Below are positions 58,078 through 64,000 of a stretch of 64,000 nucleotides of DNA, in pieces; position 1 is the first letter of the stretch; each line of letters opens with the position of its first letter. This stretch comes from Aurantiochytrium sp. KH105. Taxonomy: Eukaryota; Sar; Bigyra; Thraustochytrida; Thraustochytriidae. Location: positions 1-64,000 of the forward strand of contig BGKB01000096.1 in the NCBI GenBank assembly GCA_003116975.1, read 5' to 3'. The position numbers were made by a program, and so were the translations under genes. Below the pieces are notes generated by a model. It saw only the letters and a program-made list of their open reading frames with translations. It did no database searches and was not told the DNA's origin.

Positions 58078-58645
58078 CACACCTAAGCGTTTGTACACGT
58101 GTGTTTCTGTCGTCCAAGGCGAGCTGGCGCCGACGGATAACCAACTGCAGAGCACCACGGCCTCTTCGCCGCGAGTCACGGCCACCTGGCGAGCCCTCAA
58201 GCCACCACGCCACGATGATCACGGTTTGGACGCCTCGTTCGATAATTCCTAGAACACGAATCGCGACGACCCTTGCACAGGTCATCGTCTTCAACGCCTA
58301 CAGCAGCAGGCTGAAAACGTAAAGCATGCGCGACACCGTCGAACGCGCTCTCTTTCTTTCGAGCCCGGCATTCATACAGTCAACCAAGATACTCTTCGCC
58401 ACGAAACGCGGCCTCGCAATACTGTTCGTCTCGAAGCCAAAGCCGCCGCCGCTGCTGCTGCTGCTGCTGCTGCTGTTCGCATTCGAGGAAGAGAAGGAGA
58501 GAGACCCTTGCAAGGGTCGCGCGGAGTCGAGAGCGTGACCGAGCGGGCGGGCGAGGCAGACTCGAGTCGCAGTCCGAGCGGGCGGGCGTGCGGGCGTGCG
58601 TGCGGGCGGAGCGACTCGGCTCGCGCGCAGGGCGGCTCGGCGGAG
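58078..58645. other. Divergent upstream region
   Basis: A 568-bp spacer between the NUDIX and TUL1-like starts. It includes a short (CTG)n run near 58449-58474 and GC-rich pentamer-like text (CGGGCGGGCGTG) near 58578-58610. No gene supported. Confidence 0.5.
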
Positions 58646-60448
58646 ATGCGTCCCGGCGGTCGCGGCCGCGGCCTCGCGGCCCCTCGCGGCGGCGGCCGGC
58701 GCGGCGGAGCCGGCGGCGGCGGCGATGGCGGCGGCGATGGCGGCGCCCTGGAGGCGGAAGCCGTCGCGCGGCAACGCGCGGCGCCGCTGCGGCTGGCGCT
58801 GCTCGNGGCTATCGAATACTTTGCGAGCCCGCGCGAGGACCTCATCAAGGCTCTTGCTCCCTCTGAAACCGAGCGTGGCACCGAACACAGCAATGCAAAG
58901 GGCGCAGACGATCCGGAAGAAAGTGATAGCACTGATGACGCCAGCCTTGCGGAGTCCTCCGTCTCCAACGGGCGTGACCCGGCGGTTGTAAACGATGATG
59001 ATAACGAGGAAAATGGAACGGGTCACGAGAAAGTGATCGATTTCGACCCATATAAATCGAAGATAGTCAGCTCCGGAAATGACAAGAGTGACAATCAAGC
59101 GGACAAGGTCGTTGTCGCCGATAAAGATCCTAAAACAATGGAAGCAGACAGTCAGCTAGCGCTACAAGAGGACCCGGTTGCAAAGATGCTTCACCTTTTG
59201 GATGCCGAGGACTCGACAGAGGCCCACCTTCCGGGATCATCATGGGTCAGACTTTGGGATACCGAACTTGGCCTGAGCAAGTCACAAATTCAGCGCAAGG
59301 CTCGGCCCAACTCTCTCTATGGAGAGAAGCCGCCGTGCTTCTTGCGCCTCGAGCTTCAAGTGCAGAGTTCCGCCGCTCCGGACGGAGACCAAGTGCAGAC
59401 AGCCTCGGCACCCCCATCATCTCGCTTTCGAAAGACCGAGGTGCACGGCATTGCTTCGAGCTCCTCATGTGAAAATGCCCGCTTGGTTGTGAACTTAAAC
59501 ACAATGGGGGAAGACATCGGTCAACTTTTGTCCAAGGCTAGCGACTACTTTTCGCTTGATCTTCCGTTGACCGTGGTGGCAGCACTCGCAGTCGTGACAC
59601 AACACGTGCACACGCGTGCGTTGCCTCGCGCAGCAACGGTGTCGCTACTCACCGTCGGTAGTTTGGCTATTCTCGACGGCTGCTTGGCGCTTGCATACCT
59701 CAGCAGCGGACTTCTTGTGGAGAAACTTGGGGCCTCGGCCATTTTCGTGGCCTTTGCAAAGTCTCTTTTGGTGACGCTGCTCGATATGCGCTACCTGATG
59801 CACATTTGGCGCGGTCGGCATCCGCAGACGGCGTGGGACACGTGGGCCGAAATGCAGCGGCTGCAGACGATGCTCCACCGTCGTTTCTACGCATCTCTTT
59901 TGGGCGCGGTCGCTCTAGCATTTCTCCTTGCAGACTTTCACCGCTTGCTGTGGTTTGTGGCTCTCTCGTTCTGGGTGCCGCAGATTTACTGTAATATCAA
60001 GACGAATTCGGCCTCGCAGGTAAACGTCTTCTTTGTGTTTGGAGTGTCGCTGCCGCACCTCTTTGCGCCGCTGTACATATATGCCTGCCCGCGCAACTTT
60101 CTCACGCTGCTGTTGACGAGCCCAACGATTGGCCACAGCCCAATTTTTGCCTGTTTTCTGGCGTTTTGGATGTTTCTGCAAATCACGGCATTAATGCTGC
60201 AACGATTTGTGTCCCCGCACATTTTCGTCCCTGCGCGCTTTTTGCCACCAAAGTATGACTACAATCGCAAGATCCCCGAGCGCCTTCGCGATACGCAGTG
60301 CGCAATTTGTCTATTAACCGTCACTGGCGTTGACGAGGAGCACATGATCACGCCTTGCAACCATCTCTTTCACCGGGATTGTCTCCGTGTCTGGATTAAC
60401 GAGAAGCTCGAGTGTCCCACCTGCCGCGCGGTCCTTCCTCCCATGTAG
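58646..60448 (+). CDS. TUL1: TUL1/FLY-type transmembrane RING E3 ubiquitin ligase
   Basis: Tul1 is the catalytic RING ligase of the Golgi/endosome Dsc complex that ubiquitinates membrane proteins. A 600-residue product if the ATG at 58646 is used; the frame is open to a TTG at 58508. The N-terminus is Gly/Arg-rich then hydrophobic (LRLALL). A luminal domain with many acidic residues follows, then about six to seven membrane helices from residue 300 on, including the conserved LLDMRYLMHIWRGRHP. The cytosolic end has RFLPPKYDYNRKIPERL and a RING at 552-595 (CAICLLTV, CNHLFHRDCLRVW, CPTCR) with all ligands. One base is undetermined (n at 58806), making one codon ambiguous in the signal region. 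Single exon. Confidence 0.85.
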   Translation: MRPGGRGRGLAAPRGGGRRGGAGGGGDGGGDGGALEAEAVARQRAAPLRLALLXAIEYFASPREDLIKALAPSETERGTEHSNAKGADDPEESDSTDDASLAESSVSNGRDPAVVNDDDNEENGTGHEKVIDFDPYKSKIVSSGNDKSDNQADKVVVADKDPKTMEADSQLALQEDPVAKMLHLLDAEDSTEAHLPGSSWVRLWDTELGLSKSQIQRKARPNSLYGEKPPCFLRLELQVQSSAAPDGDQVQTASAPPSSRFRKTEVHGIASSSSCENARLVVNLNTMGEDIGQLLSKASDYFSLDLPLTVVAALAVVTQHVHTRALPRAATVSLLTVGSLAILDGCLALAYLSSGLLVEKLGASAIFVAFAKSLLVTLLDMRYLMHIWRGRHPQTAWDTWAEMQRLQTMLHRRFYASLLGAVALAFLLADFHRLLWFVALSFWVPQIYCNIKTNSASQVNVFFVFGVSLPHLFAPLYIYACPRNFLTLLLTSPTIGHSPIFACFLAFWMFLQITALMLQRFVSPHIFVPARFLPPKYDYNRKIPERLRDTQCAICLLTVTGVDEEHMITPCNHLFHRDCLRVWINEKLECPTCRAVLPPM

Positions 60449-61911
60449 GCTATCGTAACTACTTTCTTGGTAAAACCCATTTTTCCCCTTTTGGTAGCAA
60501 CACAAAGCGAACCTTTTAGGATAGTAACAAGTCACGAGCGAGCGAATCATGAACGTCTATCTTGAGCTGCGCTCCCGATCCGAGTGCCCTAAGCGAGGAC
60601 GTCCAATAGAAGGCCGTGGCGGCGCTCATGGCTGTGCATGCGGTCGGCGTAGCGCACCGCGACGTGCGGCTGCGACATTTTGTCATGGATACCACCAGCG
60701 CCATCGCGCCATCGCCAACGATGGACGCCTCGAGTCGGGACATTCTCAAGGACCACGACGACTATGACCACGTCTTCTATCGCTCGCAACTTTGAGAGCG
60801 CCGCAAGGACCTGACTCATCGCAAGGCTGCTTTTCTTCTCTTCCTCTTCTTCTGGTTGTTCTTGTTGTCGTTGTTGTTTACGTTCACTGTCCCCAAACCA
60901 CCATCGCTCAGCCCGTGGCAAACAACAGCCTCCATGGAGGGCCGATGCGCGGGGCGCTCCTTGGACAATTAATTTTAATTAATTCTCTGCGCCGGCTGCA
61001 TTCTCACATGCGGCCCTTCTTGCTGCCGCCTTCGTTGCGCTATTGCGCGATCGCGATCGATCAACTCGCTGTATACTTGTTAGAACCTTCGTGGCCAGAA
61101 AATTGGGACGGAAAGAGAAACCGGCGGGCCCGCCAAGACGGCCTCGCTTGGCGCAGATTGCGGCGGCTTGCTTACGCGGCCCGCATACGCCAGGCCGCCT
61201 CTAGTCTGCTTGACCTCGAGAAGGCAGGTAGGTATCAGTGGCCGGTGCGAAAAGGGGTGAGTTGATGAAGAATTGAGTCTCATTCGCGCACACACGTCGT
61301 TCTTCCGCGTCCAACTCTTCGTTTGCTTGGGACCGTTCTGCATCTTGGGACGGGACGTGGTCTCTGCGAGGGGGGGAGGGAGAGAAGGGTGCTGCGCTCT
61401 GTGCACGCAGAAGGGAGACGGGCAACGTGGTGATGCTGGGGCGCGGCCTCCGCCATGGACGACGCAAAATACGACAAGAGACTGAACATGCCTCGCCGCT
61501 CTGACTGAGAAGAGCAAGCCGAAAGCTTCGAGGGGCGACGACGCGATTCTCCCAAGTTTCGATCGGTCGATCGATTGATTGATCGATAGAGACGCTTTAT
61601 GCGCCCGCCGCTACCGGTCAACAAACCTTCGCGAGGAGAGCAGCAGGAGATGCTTTCTGAACGACAATAACGTCGACGACGATGGCACAACGCAAACGCG
61701 GGAATTGCGGCGAGCTAGCGAGCGAGTTGGTGCGGCCCTGCAAAAGTTCAGTTCAGAGACCGACGTGACGGCTTGGACTGGTCGTCGCTGCTGGCCGCCT
61801 CGGCTCAAAGAGTGTGGAGGGGAGGGGAGGGGAGGGGGGCGGGGGAACGCTGCCAGCAAAGCAAGAATTCCAGGAGCATCTTGTCTCAACGAGGAAGAGA
61901 CGAAGAGGAAG
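60449..61911. other. Long spacer with a kinase-loop-like relic
   Basis: A 1.46-kb spacer. It contains the 60610-60795 relic, an AT-rich AATTAATT cluster at 60967-60984, and GATTGATTGATCGAT text near 61567-61586. No full gene supported. Confidence 0.45.
60610..60795 (+). pseudogene. Possible protein-kinase fragment
   Basis: A 61-codon reading directly after a TAG acceptor-like triplet. It encodes AALMAVHAVGVAHRDVRLRHF, which resembles a kinase catalytic loop (the helix before HRD, then HRDVxLxxF), and stops at TGA after HDDYDHVFY. No P-loop, VAIK or DFG is visible nearby. It could be one exon of an unmodelled gene, a relic, or chance resemblance. Confidence 0.25.
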
Positions 61912-62778
61912 ATGATGCACCTTCGAGCAACGACGGAGCACGAGGTCATTGTCCATGTCGATTGGTCGAAGTTGGTGCAAGAGAAGACCACCTTCGCATG
62001 CCGTAAAGAGCTTCGACTCTGCTCGCGAGTGGAAAAGCTTGTCGGCCCCAGTGTTATGGAAGCGTGGGATAAAGTCTTGGGACGCCTGTGCGATCTCGCA
62101 GAGGACATCGCTCATGAAGCAAAAGTAGAAGATGAAGAGACAAACGTCGCGCACGAGCTTTGCCGGGAATTTCGAGAATGCGGCTTTGCAGCGACGTGGC
62201 GCGCAAACGGAGTCCTCAAAATATCGTGGTTCCGCGATGGCGTACCCACACGGAGCGATGAGATCATTGGCACAATTTCGAGCTCCGTCATCAAGCATCG
62301 AAAGTTAAGTCGAGCACGCCTTTCGACGTCTCACAGCGGAGTTAGTTGCACCTTTGAGTGCAAGGCAGGCAGCGTCTACGCACCTCAGCACCTGAAATGG
62401 GACAACGCTGGCGAAGTTCTCGCGCAATACATGAGTGTGCAAAAGTGGAATTCGGTGCTGGCCAATCTTGTGGCCCTTGCCGATGGCATTTGCCAAAAGA
62501 AAACACTGGTCAAGAGCACGCTAGCAGTGCTTACGCAACGGCGACTTCGCCATCTTTTGCCCGAAGCGCGCATCCATGTGCAGCGTTATTCCTCACAACA
62601 TTATTGCGTGGTGGTCATCTTTCGGAAACGAATCTTACCCTTGGCACAAGCAAGCGCCTCGGCAAGATCAAGAGGTCGAGCCACGGTGGCGCGTGCGGAA
62701 GCACCGTGTGCCCAGGTTGTGACGGGCATTCGAAGCGCAACCCTCCCTCAGGCTCTTGTGGTGGCCACTGTGATTTGA
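61912..62778 (+). CDS. Unrecognised basic protein
   Basis: A 288-residue product from tandem ATGs at 61912 and 61915; the frame is open from a TTG at 61579 but the upstream part is low-complexity. It has mixed, protein-like composition: HEVIVHVDWSKLV, a Cys/Leu-rich helix (MEAWDKVLGRLCDLAEDIAHEA), LCREFRECGFAATWRANGVLKISWFRDG, and a basic C-terminal half (VLTQRRLRHLLPEARIHVQRY). No domain recognised. Upstream in-frame sequence and a nearby ATG at 61682 in another frame leave room for a 5' exon. Tail to tail with RAB21. Confidence 0.55.
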   Translation: MMHLRATTEHEVIVHVDWSKLVQEKTTFACRKELRLCSRVEKLVGPSVMEAWDKVLGRLCDLAEDIAHEAKVEDEETNVAHELCREFRECGFAATWRANGVLKISWFRDGVPTRSDEIIGTISSSVIKHRKLSRARLSTSHSGVSCTFECKAGSVYAPQHLKWDNAGEVLAQYMSVQKWNSVLANLVALADGICQKKTLVKSTLAVLTQRRLRHLLPEARIHVQRYSSQHYCVVVIFRKRILPLAQASASARSRGRATVARAEAPCAQVVTGIRSATLPQALVVATVI

Positions 62779-62999
62779 GCAAAACTTTTGACATGTTATG
62801 ATAGTACGTGGTTTGTATGATAAATTTCTCACCTGTTTGCAGCTTGCGAGAATGTTGAAAGGTTGGATTTGACTGTCTTGCCGTAAAAACACCGCTATGC
62901 CATGGCTTTGATCTCAATTTGCTCACGGCATTGGCTTTTCGAGCTTTCGGCGTCTCTGTCTTGTGAAATCTGAAAAAGAAAATGTTGTGTCTCGGTCAA

Positions 63000-63725
63000 T
63001 CAGCAGCATGAAGAAGCTGCCGATGGCGTTGGATCTGAACCGTTATTATCGTCGTCGTCATCTGCAACGAGAACAATCTTACCGCGTCCAGCTGTCGCAG
63101 CATCAGGTTGACTCGAAGCAGAGCCTGGTGCAAGAGAGCCTTCAATGTGGCTCTCGTCGACAGGTGATGTCGATTGTGCCAACATTTTTCGGGTCAATTC
63201 TACAAAACACTCTTCGAGACCCTTGTTAAGCTTGGCAGAGACTTGAAAGTGCTCGGCGCCTACGGCGGCGGCGTACTGTGCAGCCTCTTGCTCGTCAACA
63301 CTGCGATTGCGCGCGAGATCGAGCTTGTTTCCTGCAATAGCGATGGCAATGCCCTCGCCCACCACTTTGCGCAGTTCGCGAACCCACGTCTTGACCTTGG
63401 CAAAGGACTCAATGTCGGTAATGTCATACACGAGCAAGGCAGCGTCGGCATCACGGTAGTAAATAGGTCCCAGCGCGTGAAAGCGTTCCTGGCCCGCGGT
63501 GTCCCAAATGGAGAGCTGTACAGGCTTGCCATCGATCGTCACGCGTCGATCCATGTATGAGGCATTCAGTGTTGGTGGTTGCCGCCCGTCGAATTCATTT
63601 CTGCAGAAGCGAAGTAGAATCGAAGTTTTACCCACCCGGCCTTCGCCCAGCAGCACGAACTTGTACTTGCGCCGCCGCGAGCTTCCCCCGCGCGCAAGCC
63701 CCGGCCGCGCGTTTTCCAGACTCAT
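63000..63725 (-). CDS. RAB21: RAB21-like small GTPase
   Basis: Rab21 regulates early endosome traffic and cargo such as integrins in animals. The 241-residue product uses the ATG at 63725; the frame is open upstream to a TTG. It shows P-loop GEGRVGKTS (27-35), an effector region with PPTLNASYMDRRV, switch II WDTAGQERFHALGPIYYRDA, GNKLDL and SAK guanine-binding motifs, and the C-terminal SSCC for double geranylgeranylation. The switch-II and effector text is Rab21-like, with Rab5-group GTPases the next choice. An acidic Asp-rich insert (VADDDDDNN) lies before the tail. Confidence 0.9.
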   Translation of the reverse strand: MSLENARPGLARGGSSRRRKYKFVLLGEGRVGKTSILLRFCRNEFDGRQPPTLNASYMDRRVTIDGKPVQLSIWDTAGQERFHALGPIYYRDADAALLVYDITDIESFAKVKTWVRELRKVVGEGIAIAIAGNKLDLARNRSVDEQEAAQYAAAVGAEHFQVSAKLNKGLEECFVELTRKMLAQSTSPVDESHIEGSLAPGSASSQPDAATAGRGKIVLVADDDDDNNGSDPTPSAASSCC

Positions 63726-64000
63726 GTTTGCGCCGATCGGCGATGTCGTTGGCTGCCTGCCCACGCCCTGCGGGTCGGCGCGTTTGCGCAAGAGAGCGCA
63801 CGCCTCCTCGTCTCCCGCCGTTGCTCGTTGCTCTGCTCTGCTCTGCTCTGCTCTGCGCCGCGCGGCGCCCTCCTACCCCAAGGGGGCGCGACCGGTACGC
63901 GCTTATACGATACGAGTTCTGCCACACCCTCACATCGTCATCACGCACGCAACGCGTGCCTACCAACTGACAATACAAGCCAGTGTCATTGGCAAGGCAA
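63726..64000. other. Upstream region of RAB21, cut by the window edge
   Basis: It holds a (CTCTG)n run of five to six units at 63830-63856, about 105 bp upstream of the RAB21 ATG. No gene seen in the remaining 140 bp. Confidence 0.5.

Noticed and set aside
1-64000. tRNA, rRNA or snRNA genes
   Set aside because: Looking by eye for T-loop, anticodon-arm and rRNA-like text gave nothing convincing; a covariance-model search would be needed to exclude them.

Overview
The window is nuclear DNA from a protist. Long single-exon protein genes sit on both strands with short spacers, GC content is high, GT-AG introns are few and short, and the products are eukaryote-specific: inner kinetochore, ESCRT, DHHC acyltransferase, Rab GTPase, a METTL16-type RNA methyltransferase and motile-cilium proteins. 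Flagellar genes, a sterol-desaturase-like P450, large PAN/Apple-domain surface proteins and very low intron density fit a labyrinthulomycete or thraustochytrid-like stramenopile. That placement is inference from gene content; no marker gene here fixes the taxon.

Layout. 0.3-12 kb: a Gln-rich nuclear-type protein, a 1-kb higher-order minisatellite, glutamine:fructose-6-phosphate amidotransferase, a small membrane protein, a tentative two-exon gene, a CENP-C/Mif2 homologue whose first exon I infer from splice sites, and VPS4. 12.9-18.1 kb: the U-box cyclophilin PPIL2 and a Claspin/Mrc1-like acidic protein. 18.9-25.9 kb: three neighbouring genes tied to flagella, namely a CatSper auxiliary-subunit-like membrane protein, PPIL6 and the nexin-dynein regulatory subunit DRC10. 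26.2-30.9 kb: protein phosphatase inhibitor-2, a three-exon inactive rhomboid-like membrane protein and a DHHC palmitoyltransferase.

30.6-42.2 kb is a diverged tandem segmental duplication. Unit 1 holds the DHHC 5' end plus a 1,879-residue PAN-domain receptor-like protein. Unit 2 holds a start-less DHHC relic plus a 529-residue PAN paralogue that lacks the large middle region. The paralogue is cut at a TAG just before its cytoplasmic tail, yet the tail remains in frame downstream.

42.5-64 kb: a P450 with a broken ExxR motif, a 2.7-kb gap rich in phased CACTTGC boxes, phosducin-like protein (two exons), a GT8-like glycosyltransferase, a Gln-rich protein, METTL16, a TauD-like dioxygenase, a small membrane protein, EngB, a NUDIX hydrolase, a TUL1-type transmembrane RING E3 ligase, an unrecognised protein and RAB21.

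The most notable signals are the flagellar trio, the decaying PAN/DHHC duplication, the P450 lacking ExxR, the CxxC pair inside VPS4, the 19-bp promoter element shared by two distant intergenic regions with boxes spaced about two helical turns apart, and the palindrome-cored higher-order repeat. Start codons were moved to the first supported ATG wherever the longest open frame began at GTG, TTG or CTG.
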